DNA from: UBA12545 sp051024685
Lineage (GTDB): Bacteria > Bacillota > DSM-521 > Neomoorellales > Neomoorellaceae
DNA length: 18,096 nucleotides
Direction: 5' to 3'
Assembly: GCA_051024685.1 (NCBI GenBank)
Contig: JAZHPA010000056.1
Location: 1-18,096, forward strand
This document shows, in pieces, positions 7,460 through 13,765 of the stretch. Each line of letters starts with the position of its first letter. Position 1 is the stretch's first letter. The translations under genes and the position numbers were made by a program. The notes beneath the pieces are model-generated. The model worked only from the letters and a program-made list of their open reading frames with translations. It was not told the origin of the DNA and did not search any database.

Positions 7460-8731
7460 ATGGCGAAAAAAGGAATCATTTGCTATCTGGCCCTGGAAGA
7501 AAAGGAGGAGGAAATCGGTTACGACCTGGCCGAACTCAAAGAACTGGCCCGCAATATCGAGATCAAAGTAATAGATGAGGTGGTACAACATCGCCGCCCG
7601 GATCCCAATTATCTTCTGGGAGAGGGCAAGGTGCTGGAAGTCAAAGAACGCATTATAGGGGAGGACATCCAGGCCGTAATCTTTAACCGGGAGCTTTCTC
7701 CGCGGCAGGTCAAACACCTTGAGGACCTGCTGGAAGGGGCGGAAATATGGGACCGTACCCAGGTCATCCTGGAAATATTTCGCCGTAGAGCCCAATCCCG
7801 CGAAGGTAAAATACAGGTGGAGGTGGCCCGGCTCACCTATCTTTACCCCCGCATCCACGGGTTGGGGGGAGTACTTTCCCGATTAGGGGGCGGGATTGGA
7901 ACGCGCGGCCCGGGGGAAACTAAACTGGAAGTATTGCGCCGCGCAGTTCGCCGCCGGATTTATCATCTGCAGAAAGAACTGCAAGAGGTACGAAAAAAAC
8001 GAGAAATCTTGCGCAGCTTGCGCCAGGAAAAAGGTCTCCCGGTTATTTCCCTGGTCGGTTATACCAATGCCGGCAAGTCAACCCTGCTCAATGCCCTTTC
8101 CCTCAGTCCCCACAAGGTCCTGGTGCGGGATCAACTATTCGCCACCCTCGATCCAGTCAGCAGGCGCATTCGGCTACCTTCGGGGCGCCAGGCGCTCCTA
8201 ACCGATACTGTAGGGTTTGTAAAAGACCTGCCGCTAAAGCTAAAGGAAGCTTTTAAAGCTACGCTGGAAGAACTGTTTGCTGCTGATCTGCTGCTCCATG
8301 TTATCGACCTAACCAGTCCCCATATGGATCGCCAGGTAGCGGCCGTGGAAGAACTCTTAAAGGAACTCGGGCTTTTCCATAGGCCTACACTTAAGGTCTA
8401 CAATAAAATGGATAGATATGAAGGGACATTACCCCTTGACGGGGTAGCCATCTCGGCCCTCTATGGTACCAATCTGGATGAGTTGTTAAGCCGTGTTGAG
8501 GAGGAATTGTTTCCCCACCAGGAGATGACTATTCTGGTTCCCTTCAACCGGCTGGGCGAATTAGCCCGGCTGAGGGACCGCTTGGAAGTGGTAAGAGAAG
8601 AATACTTGCCCGAGGGAGTCAAACTTGTAATCCGCGGCCGCGCTGAAGACTTCCAAAAATTGAGGGCCCGGATAGGTGGGGATTATCCACCTGACGCGGA
8701 AACCCGTGACGGCCAGTGGCCAGAACAGTAG
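7460..8731 (+). CDS. hflX: ribosome-associated GTPase HflX
   Basis: A 423-residue GTPase that, by family knowledge, binds the 50S subunit and splits stalled or hibernating ribosomes, often under heat stress. The N-terminal HflX domain contains HRRPDPNYLLGEGKVLEV. A family-typical glycine-rich GTRGPGETKLE is at 147-157, a helical region follows, then the G domain with G1 GYTNAGKST (200-208), G3 DTVGFVKDLP and G4 YNKMD. The ATG at 7460 is chosen over upstream in-frame starts inside lysC because AGGGGAGGAT (7447-7456) precedes it and the protein then has the family N-terminus. It lies between two near-identical GC-rich terminators, so it is probably expressed separately from lysC. Confidence 0.95.
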   Translation: MAKKGIICYLALEEKEEEIGYDLAELKELARNIEIKVIDEVVQHRRPDPNYLLGEGKVLEVKERIIGEDIQAVIFNRELSPRQVKHLEDLLEGAEIWDRTQVILEIFRRRAQSREGKIQVEVARLTYLYPRIHGLGGVLSRLGGGIGTRGPGETKLEVLRRAVRRRIYHLQKELQEVRKKREILRSLRQEKGLPVISLVGYTNAGKSTLLNALSLSPHKVLVRDQLFATLDPVSRRIRLPSGRQALLTDTVGFVKDLPLKLKEAFKATLEELFAADLLLHVIDLTSPHMDRQVAAVEELLKELGLFHRPTLKVYNKMDRYEGTLPLDGVAISALYGTNLDELLSRVEEELFPHQEMTILVPFNRLGELARLRDRLEVVREEYLPEGVKLVIRGRAEDFQKLRARIGGDYPPDAETRDGQWPEQ

Positions 8732-8741
8732 GAATTTTAAC

Positions 8742-8775
8742 AAAGCCCGGGGTTAATTTAGTTTCCCCGGGTTTT
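8742..8775. terminator. bidirectional intrinsic terminator between hflX and the opposing small gene
   Basis: CCCGGGG (8746-8752) pairs with CCCCGGG (8765-8771), with TTTT after it on the plus strand and an AAA run (8742-8744) before it for the reverse direction. It overlaps the last codon and stop of the reverse-strand gene ending at 8758. The stem sequence is nearly the same as the terminator upstream of hflX. Confidence 0.85.
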
Positions 8776-9198
8776 GGCTTCCTCGGAGGTAGGCTTTAGC
8801 AAATGAAATTCCGACATTTGGTTGCGTAGCCGAATGTTACGCTTAAATTCTATTAGTATATCCAGGATTTCGTGCAGGAAGGGGCTGCCAAAGGTGGACA
8901 TTAAACCCACGGTAATCATGTTCAGCAGGAGATAAAGGCCGGGGTAAGATGTTTTGAAGCCGGCAAAGGCAGCATCCAATCCTAAGAGGCCTAAAACATC
9001 TACAGCAGCTATACCTGCCAGAATAGCAGCAACGATGGCATTGACTATGAGCACCCTTAGCTGCCTCTTTTTCTCCAGAACGGGATCGTCTAGTTTTTGA
9101 CCCAACCATGGCCAGCGCGCCTTGAGCTGTTCCACTATTCCTTGCGCCGCAGTAAAAATGGCTCCGAGGATCCCCAAAAGTTTTCCAAGATTTTCCAC
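8758..9198 (-). CDS. small two-helix membrane protein of unknown function
   Basis: I do not recognise a named family for this 146-residue protein. Two hydrophobic segments are visible, about residues 48-72 and 86-104. They are preceded by an amphipathic N-terminus (MENLGKLLGILGAIF) and a charged linker (LEKKRQLR). After the second helix comes GSPFLHEILDILIEFKRN, resembling the 'G(S/A)PFW..LL' motif that follows a transmembrane helix in assorted small bacterial and phage-associated membrane proteins. That resemblance is from memory and weak. The start is GTG at 9198 with AAGGAG nine bases upstream on the reverse strand, which supports a real gene. It stands alone between hflX and the B12 riboswitch, convergent with hflX. 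A holin-like or stress-related role is possible but unsupported. Confidence 0.75.
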   Translation of the reverse strand: MENLGKLLGILGAIFTAAQGIVEQLKARWPWLGQKLDDPVLEKKRQLRVLIVNAIVAAILAGIAAVDVLGLLGLDAAFAGFKTSYPGLYLLLNMITVGLMSTFGSPFLHEILDILIEFKRNIRLRNQMSEFHLLKPTSEEAKTRGN

Positions 9199-9256
9199 TA
9201 TTGTTCACTCCTTTTTAAATATCCTTCATACTTAGGGTATTCCTGCCCCAAAGCTC

Positions 9257-9285
9257 TTGCTACTTTACGGAGGTTCCAGTATAAT
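9257..9285 (+). promoter_or_regulatory. sigma-A promoter of the cobalamin/cobalt operon
   Basis: TTGCTA (9257-9262), a 17-base spacer, and a perfect TATAAT (9280-9285). The predicted start near 9292 lies about 25 bases before the cobalamin riboswitch P1 stem. Confidence 0.8.
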
Positions 9286-9315
9286 AAAACTAACCACAAC
9301 TTAACATCTCTACGA

Positions 9316-9564
9316 GGGAACGAGTTAAGCTGCCGGGAGGCAGCGAGGGGAAGTCAGTGCGATTCTGACGCGGTCCCGCCACTGTGACAGGGAGCAAGCC
9401 CACAAACTTCAAAAGCCACTGGGTCTTAGGCCTGGGAAGGCGTGGGCAAGCGAGGAACTGGAGCCAGGAGACCTGCTCGTTCCCGGAGAGTACCATATCC
9501 CTACGATGGATAGGGGGTGGTGCGGGTTAGCTACCTTCCGTGACCATCTAGGGCGGAAGGTTTT
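9316..9564 (+). promoter_or_regulatory. cobalamin (B12) riboswitch with intrinsic terminator
   Basis: Nine-base P1 stem GGGAACGAG (9316-9324) with CTCGTTCCC (9476-9484). The B12-box core is clear: GCGGTCCCGCCACTGTGAC (9371-9389), then GCCACTGG (9415-9422), GGGAAGGCG (9434-9442), and a GGAGCCAGGAGACCTGC stretch (9460-9476). The expression platform ends in a terminator: ACCTTCCG (9533-9540) pairs with CGGAAGGT (9554-9561), followed by TTTT. By family knowledge adenosylcobalamin binding would reduce expression. This fits the downstream cobK and cbiMNQO genes. Confidence 0.95.
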
Positions 9565-9602
9565 ACTTTTCTTAAGGACCAAAACTAAAAAATCGAGTGG
9601 GT

Positions 9603-9850
9603 GCTTTACCTCGAGAAGGTAAAGCTAAAAGGTTAGTACGGGAGGAGGAGCTGCCTCAAAAAGTCCCCTAAATAAAGGGGTAGCTTGAGGCAAGGCGATG
9701 ACTGGCCCCCGGGGAAAACCTGCCTGCATAACACTCATGGGGCATTTTCTGGGAGACAAAAATGCCAGGTAGGTTTGTTGTGCCGGGAGGCTGATTGGAA
9801 ATTTTGGCTTGGTACCCATTACCCCGGTCGAGGCAAACCGGGGTTTTGTT
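9603..9850 (+). promoter_or_regulatory. unidentified structured leader ending in a second terminator, upstream of cobK
   Basis: Between the B12 riboswitch terminator and cobK there are about 280 bases with no supported gene but much pairing. Hairpins seen: GCTTTACC (9603-9610) with GGTAAAGC (9618-9625); TGCCTCAA (9652-9659) with TTGAGGCA (9685-9692), enclosing CCCCT/AGGGG; AAACCTGCCTG (9716-9726) with CAGGTAGGTTT (9766-9776), enclosing GCATTTT/AAAATGC. It ends in a terminator, ACCCCGGT (9821-9828) with ACCGGGGT (9837-9844) and a T-rich tail. CCGGGG at 9709-9714 could pair with the terminator's left arm as an antiterminator. I could not match it to a riboswitch class known to me. It may be a second leader regulator or a small mobile palindromic repeat. 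Confidence 0.5.
9821..9850 (+). terminator. intrinsic terminator 34 bases upstream of cobK
   Basis: ACCCCGGT (9821-9828) and ACCGGGGT (9837-9844) form an eight-base stem with an eight-base loop, followed by TTTTGTT. Being in front of cobK and behind the first riboswitch terminator, it must be regulated or leaky if the operon is to be expressed from the promoter at 9257. Confidence 0.8.
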
Positions 9851-9883
9851 ATTAGGTTGTAAGAGAAGGAGCAGGTTTTAGCT

Positions 9884-10651
9884 GTGATCTTAGTAATGGG
9901 AGGCACCGGTGAAGGATGGAGGTTGGCTAAGCTGCTGGGGAACCGGGGATATAAAGTGGTGGTCTGGGTCAGAAGCGCCTACGGCTGCCGGGTGGCCCGG
10001 GACGAGGGGGTAACAAGTGTCCAACTTTATTCGGTTACAGAGAAGACTTTCAGTGACCTTATGGAGCAATATAATTTAAAAGTTGTAGTTGATTTGAGCT
10101 TGCCTTTTCCCAATGAAATTTCCCTAAAAGTAGAAGACCTCTGTAATAAGTACAACTTATGTTACCTGCGCTTCTTGCGGTCGGAAACAGAGTTACCCGA
10201 TCACCCCTTAATTCATCAAGTTTACAGTTGGGAAGAGGCTGCGAGGGCAGCGGCCAGCTTGGGCGATACCATCTTTCTTACCACCGGAACTAATAACCTG
10301 GAGGTTTTCTTGTCTTCTAACGAGCTCAAAAATAAAAGAATAGTGGTGCGTGTTTTGCCGGAACACCGGGTTATTAAGAAATGCCAGGATCTAGGGCTGG
10401 CACCGCGAGACATTGTGGCCATGCAGGGACCTTTTTCCCGGGAATTAAATAAGGCCATTTTTCGCGCTTATAAAGCTAAGGTGGTGGTAACCCGTGATTC
10501 TGGCGCGGCCGGTGGAACGGATACTAAAATCGCCGCTGCTCTGGCGCTGAATATCCCGGTGGTGATAATTAAGCGCCCCCCAATGCAGCTTCGCCAGGCA
10601 GTGAGTTCCCTGGAAGAAATCGTAAACATTATCCGGCAGGTGATAAGCTGA
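9884..10651 (+). CDS. cobK: precorrin-6A / cobalt-precorrin-6A reductase (CobK/CbiJ)
   Basis: The 255-residue protein reduces the corrin ring at the precorrin-6A step of B12 synthesis using NADPH. It starts with the dinucleotide-binding MILVMGGTGEGWRLAKLL (GGTGEG at 6-11). The two C-terminal family motifs are present: QGPFSRELN (181-189) and VVTRDSGAAGGTDTKIAAA (from about 201). Length fits the family. Start is GTG at 9884, with AAGGAG about 12 bases upstream, a slightly long spacing. It heads the cbiMNQO genes under the B12 riboswitch. The context with CbiM-type transport and an anaerobic gene set suggests the cobalt-precorrin (CbiJ) version. No other corrin-ring genes are in the window. Confidence 0.92.
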   Translation: MILVMGGTGEGWRLAKLLGNRGYKVVVWVRSAYGCRVARDEGVTSVQLYSVTEKTFSDLMEQYNLKVVVDLSLPFPNEISLKVEDLCNKYNLCYLRFLRSETELPDHPLIHQVYSWEEAARAAASLGDTIFLTTGTNNLEVFLSSNELKNKRIVVRVLPEHRVIKKCQDLGLAPRDIVAMQGPFSRELNKAIFRAYKAKVVVTRDSGAAGGTDTKIAAALALNIPVVIIKRPPMQLRQAVSSLEEIVNIIRQVIS

Positions 10652-10677
10652 TGGACTTTGACAAAAGGAGGAGGCCT

Positions 10678-11421
10678 ATGTACCAGCGCCACGCTTTAAT
10701 AGGGATATTTGTTTCTTACCTTATGCTAATTTCTTTAACCCTGCCCCGCCCAGCCTATGCTATGCACATTATGGAAGGCTTCTTGCCCGTGGGCTGGGCG
10801 GGCTTCTGGTTTCTGGCGGTAATTCCTTTCTGGATTGCAGGCTTGCTCTCCCTAAAGCGTAAAGTGGAGGGGAATCCTGGCCTTAAGCTTTTGTTAGGCC
10901 TGGCCGGCGCTTTCGCTTTTGTGCTTTCTGCCTTAAAGCTCCCTTCGGTGACGGGAAGCTGCTCGCATCCCACGGGAGTAGGGTTAGGAGCTATACTGTT
11001 TGGGCCTACAGTGATGAGCGTTGTGGGAGCTATTGTACTCCTGTTTCAGGCCCTTCTTTTGGCCCACGGAGGTTTAACTACCCTGGGAGCCAATACTTTT
11101 TCTATGGCTGTAATCGGTCCCCTCGTATCTTATGGCACCTACAAATTACTGCAAAAAGTAAAAGCCCCCCTGTGGCTGGCTACCTTTCTAGCTGCTGCTC
11201 TGGGCGACCTGTTAACTTACGTGACTACTTCCCTGCAATTGGCTCTGGCTTTCCCGGCCCAGCAAGGAGGAATTGGGGCTTCCCTTATAAAGTTCATGGG
11301 GATCTTTGCTCTAACCCAGGTGCCCCTGGCCATTACTGAAGGATTGTTGACGGTTGTGGTCTTCAATTTCCTGGTGGCCTATAACAGGCAAGAATTGAAG
11401 GATTTGGCAGTGCTTAACTAA
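10678..11421 (+). CDS. cbiM: cobalt ECF transporter substrate-binding membrane protein CbiM
   Basis: The S component of the CbiMNQO energy-coupling-factor cobalt importer, about 247 residues. A cleavable signal peptide (residues 1-28, ending RPAYA) precedes MHIMEGFLP. In this family, processing exposes the Met-His N-terminus that coordinates the metal. A second metal-site region, GSCSHPTGVGLGAILFGP (93-110), is intact. About six further hydrophobic segments follow. An ATG at 10651 overlaps the cobK stop, but the ATG at 10678, behind AAAAGGAGGAGG, is clearly preferred and gives a normal signal peptide. Cobalt rather than nickel is inferred from the B12 riboswitch and cbiN. Confidence 0.95.
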   Translation: MYQRHALIGIFVSYLMLISLTLPRPAYAMHIMEGFLPVGWAGFWFLAVIPFWIAGLLSLKRKVEGNPGLKLLLGLAGAFAFVLSALKLPSVTGSCSHPTGVGLGAILFGPTVMSVVGAIVLLFQALLLAHGGLTTLGANTFSMAVIGPLVSYGTYKLLQKVKAPLWLATFLAAALGDLLTYVTTSLQLALAFPAQQGGIGASLIKFMGIFALTQVPLAITEGLLTVVVFNFLVAYNRQELKDLAVLN

Positions 11422-11438
11422 AATAGGGGGAGAAGCAG

Positions 11439-11717
11439 ATGAACATAGCCCAAAAGAATGTCCTACTTCTTTTACTTGCTGTAGCAATAATATTAATCCC
11501 CTTCATTGTTCAACAAGGGGCCGAGTTTGGCGGAGCCGATGGGCAGGCTGAAGAAATCATCGGTGAAGTTCGACCCGACTACCAGCCGTGGTTTGCTTCT
11601 TTATGGGAGCCGCCCAGCAGCGAGGTGGAGAGTTTCCTGTTTGCCGTGCAGGCAGCGCTGGGAAGCGGATTTGTATTTTACTACTTGGGTTACCTGAAGG
11701 GCAAAGCCGCCCGATAG
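11439..11717 (+). CDS. cbiN: cobalt transporter auxiliary protein CbiN
   Basis: A 92-residue small membrane protein with helices at about residues 7-24 and 66-85 separated by an extracytoplasmic loop. The loop has the family-typical GGADGQAEE (31-39) and PWFASLWEPPSSEVESFLF (50-68). By family knowledge CbiN stimulates metal loading of CbiM. AGGGGGAGAAG precedes the ATG. It follows cbiM by 17 bases. The next operon gene, cbiQ, is unusually far away, with 348 bases of structured repeat between. Confidence 0.96.
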   Translation: MNIAQKNVLLLLLAVAIILIPFIVQQGAEFGGADGQAEEIIGEVRPDYQPWFASLWEPPSSEVESFLFAVQAALGSGFVFYYLGYLKGKAAR

Positions 11718-11731
11718 AAAAAGCAGTGGTA

Positions 11732-12019
11732 GCCCTGAGTTATAGGGCAGGCCTGCTTGGGCTGGGAAGCGAGCGACTAAACCTGAGCGGTAGCCAAACT
11801 TAGCGAGGCGAAAGGCGGAGGCAGGCCCGAGGCCATGGATGGCCGAGGCCGGCAACTGAGACAGGAGGTCGAATTTGCCGGGAAGCCTGCCGGAGCCTTG
11901 AGCCAAGCGCTAGTTTGGCCCGCGAGGGAGGCCTTTGCGAGCGAAAGCCAAGCAGGCCTGGGATCAAAACTGGGGACGTTAGGTGGTAGCCACCAGAGCG
12001 TGGGCCGTATACCTGGTGG
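11732..12019 (+). repeat. multi-helix structured repeat element between cbiN and cbiQ
   Basis: The 348 bases between cbiN and cbiQ hold no supported gene. A 16/15-base closing stem pairs 11748-11763 with 11946-11960 (one bulge). Inside it nest 11793-11805 with 11908-11919, GGCAGGC (11820-11826) with GCCTGCC (11885-11891), GGCCA (11831-11835) with TGGCC (11840-11844), and CCGGCAA (11849-11855) with TTGCCGG (11875-11881). A small hairpin (11732-11748) sits at the left edge. Bases 11911-11976 are identical to window positions 1-66. Beyond that, GGTGG/CCACC (11982-11994) and CCACCAG/CTGGTGG (11990-12019) are mutually exclusive hairpins. It could be a structured RNA or a non-autonomous mobile repeat. 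The true ends are unknown. Confidence 0.7.
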
Positions 12020-12065
12020 GCTAGAATCCTTACAGAGGCCTTCAAGCGAGGAAGCAGGGCGGGGC

Positions 12066-12872
12066 ATGCTTAGTGTAGAACAATACGCGTACAGCAATAA
12101 ATTGCGGAAGGTACACCCGGGAGAAAAGGCGGTATTCAGCCTGGGGACCTTGATCTTGGCTTTGAGCGCCAGATCTTTATGGACCTCCTTAGCTATCTTA
12201 AGCTTAACCAGCTGGCTTTTAGTCGGTGTCGCCGGTGTTTCCCTTAGGTTTTATATCCGCTTGCTGTTGATACCCCTTTCTTTCTTGGTGACCAGTGTTA
12301 TAGCCATAGTCGTTACCGTTACCTGGCAAGGGCCCCAGGAGATGCTCTACAGCATTAGCGTAGGAAACTTAAGCGTGGGAATAGCCGGGCAGGACCTGGG
12401 GAGGGCGGTCCAGCTTTTCTTACGAGTGCTCCCTGGCGTTTCCTGCCTCTACTTTTTAACCCTGACTACACCTCTCATAGAAATTATGAGTGTGTTCCGC
12501 AGACTTAGAGTACCCTCCCTTTTTCTGGAACTGATGGGTTTGATCTATCACTTTAGTTTTGTGTTATGGGAGACAGCCGCAAGTATCTATCTGTCCCAGT
12601 CTTCCCGGCTGGGCTATAGCTCTTGGTTCAGATCATTGTCGTCATTAGGCCAGCTGTCTGCCAACCTGTTTCTCAAAAGCTTCCAGAGGTCGCAAATGTT
12701 AGATTTTGCCCTTGTCTCGCGGGGCTTTAGCGGTGAGTTTAGGGTCCTGGAACCCACGTATACTGTCTCCAAGCGCAATATATTGCTTATTGCTCTCTGG
12801 ATTGTGTTCCTGGTGGTGCTCAACTGGTACGGCGGAGGTGAAAGATTTGGGACCTATTTTGGCAGCATGTGA
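12066..12872 (+). CDS. cbiQ: cobalt ECF transporter transmembrane coupling protein CbiQ
   Basis: The T component of the ECF cobalt importer, 268 residues. It starts MLSVEQYAYSNKLRKVHPGEK, the usual CbiQ opening (..D/Y-AYSN-L...HPGEK). Several transmembrane segments follow, then the two coupling regions FRRLRVPSLFLELM and ALVSRGFSGEFR, which contact the ATPase in this family. The frame is open upstream to 11835, but that extension lies inside the repeat element and is not CbiQ-like, so ATG 12066 is chosen. Its ribosome binding site is poor (GAGG at 12048-12051 is 14 bases away), perhaps because the repeat displaced the original spacer. The 3' end overlaps the cbiO start. Confidence 0.93.
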   Translation: MLSVEQYAYSNKLRKVHPGEKAVFSLGTLILALSARSLWTSLAILSLTSWLLVGVAGVSLRFYIRLLLIPLSFLVTSVIAIVVTVTWQGPQEMLYSISVGNLSVGIAGQDLGRAVQLFLRVLPGVSCLYFLTLTTPLIEIMSVFRRLRVPSLFLELMGLIYHFSFVLWETAASIYLSQSSRLGYSSWFRSLSSLGQLSANLFLKSFQRSQMLDFALVSRGFSGEFRVLEPTYTVSKRNILLIALWIVFLVVLNWYGGGERFGTYFGSM

Positions 12873-13734
12873 CCTTGAGTTTACCTACCCCAATGGAACT
12901 CCGGCTTTGAAAGGCATTTCCCTAGAGGTAGAGCAGGGCAGCAAAGTGGCTATTTTAGGTCCTAACGGGGCCGGCAAATCCACTCTTTTTTTGCACTTTA
13001 ACGGTATTTTTCGCCCCCAGCGTGGGAAGGTGTTCTGGCAGGGGCAGGAACTGCGCTATGATCGAGCCTCTTTGGCCAGTTTGCGCCAGAAGGTGGGTAT
13101 TGTTTTTCAAGATCCGGATTCCCAGCTTTTTTTGGCCAGCGTGTTCCAGGAGATCTCTTTTGGCCCCTTAAATTTGGGCTTGCCGCCGGAGGAAGTAAAG
13201 CGGCGGGTAGAAAAAGCGATGGCTGCTACCGGCATAACGGAGCTGGCGGATAAGCCAACCCATTTCTTAAGCTACGGACAAAAAAAGAGGGTTTGTATTG
13301 CAGCCGTCCTGGCTATGGAACCGGAGGTAATAATCTTAGATGAGCCCACAGCTTACCTTGACCCTTTGCTTACCTGTCAGGTTATTGAGCTGCTGGATGA
13401 AATTAATCGAGCAGGGAAAACGGTGATGCTTTCTACGCATGACGTAGATCTGGCTTATTCCTGGGCTGACTGGATTTTTATCCTAAAAGCGGGGAAATTG
13501 CTGGCTAAAGGTCGGCCGGAAGAAGTATTTCTTGATCCCCAATTAATCCGGGAAGCCGGATTGACTGTACCGTGGATACTGGAGGTTTACCGGGAGCTGC
13601 AAAAACGGGGTTGGTCTTTGGGTCCTAAGCCCCCGCGCTGTAAGGAAGCCCTTTGGGCCTGTCTTCCCTGGTCCGCTCAAGCCTCCGGCCCTATACTTAA
13701 AGTAGGCCCTATACTTAAAGTAGCCAAGGGGTAA
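12847..13734 (+). CDS. cbiO: cobalt ECF transporter ATP-binding protein CbiO
   Basis: The A component (ATPase) of the importer, 295 residues. Walker A is GPNGAGKST (38-46), the Q-loop FQDPDSQLF, the signature a variant LSYGQKKR, Walker B VIILDEPTAYLDP and the H-loop STHDVD. I place the start at TTG 12847, because GGAGG (12834-12838) lies 8 bases before it and MGPILAACDLEFTYPNG matches the family N-terminus. A GTG at 12838 overlaps that SD and is less likely. The gene overlaps cbiQ by 26 bases. The last residues contain GPILKV twice, from an exact 18-base tandem duplication (13687-13722). No terminator follows. Confidence 0.94.
   Translation: MGPILAACDLEFTYPNGTPALKGISLEVEQGSKVAILGPNGAGKSTLFLHFNGIFRPQRGKVFWQGQELRYDRASLASLRQKVGIVFQDPDSQLFLASVFQEISFGPLNLGLPPEEVKRRVEKAMAATGITELADKPTHFLSYGQKKRVCIAAVLAMEPEVIILDEPTAYLDPLLTCQVIELLDEINRAGKTVMLSTHDVDLAYSWADWIFILKAGKLLAKGRPEEVFLDPQLIREAGLTVPWILEVYRELQKRGWSLGPKPPRCKEALWACLPWSAQASGPILKVGPILKVAKG
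13687..13722 (+). repeat. 18-base perfect tandem duplication in the 3' end of cbiO
   Basis: GGCCCTATACTTAAAGTA occurs at 13687-13704 and again at 13705-13722 with no gap. It is a multiple of three, so it only adds GPILKV to the CbiO tail. The second copy carries the TTAAAG that could act as a -35 box for the next gene. Confidence 0.95.
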
Positions 13735-13743
13735 TGCTATAAT
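13715..13743 (+). promoter_or_regulatory. probable extended -10 promoter for the DUF3343 gene
   Basis: TATAAT (13738-13743) is preceded by TGC, an extended -10, with a weak TTAAAG (13715-13720) 17 bases upstream inside the last codons of cbiO. It shares 15 of 16 bases (13730-13745) with the -10 region in front of hom (2855-2870). Confidence 0.55.
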
Positions 13744-13765
13744 AATATAAAATGGAGGTGTGAAG

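Noticed and set aside
9097..9496. Frames on both strands over the B12 riboswitch
   Set aside because: The region is fully explained by the cobalamin aptamer and the start of the reverse-strand membrane protein gene.
9698..9772. 24-codon forward mini-ORF (ATG to TAG) in the cobK leader, preceded by GAGGCAAGG
   Set aside because: A leader peptide is conceivable, but there is no run of diagnostic codons and the stem-loops explain the sequence better. Kept only as a note.
9625..9906. 93-codon reverse frame over the cobK leader
   Set aside because: No recognisable protein, no good ribosome binding site, and it runs antisense through the hairpins and terminator.
11835..12065. Open frame extending cbiQ upstream through the repeat element
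   Set aside because: The extension is not CbiQ-like, lies in the structured repeat, and the normal family N-terminus begins at the ATG at 12066. The openness is explained by GC-rich repeat sequence.
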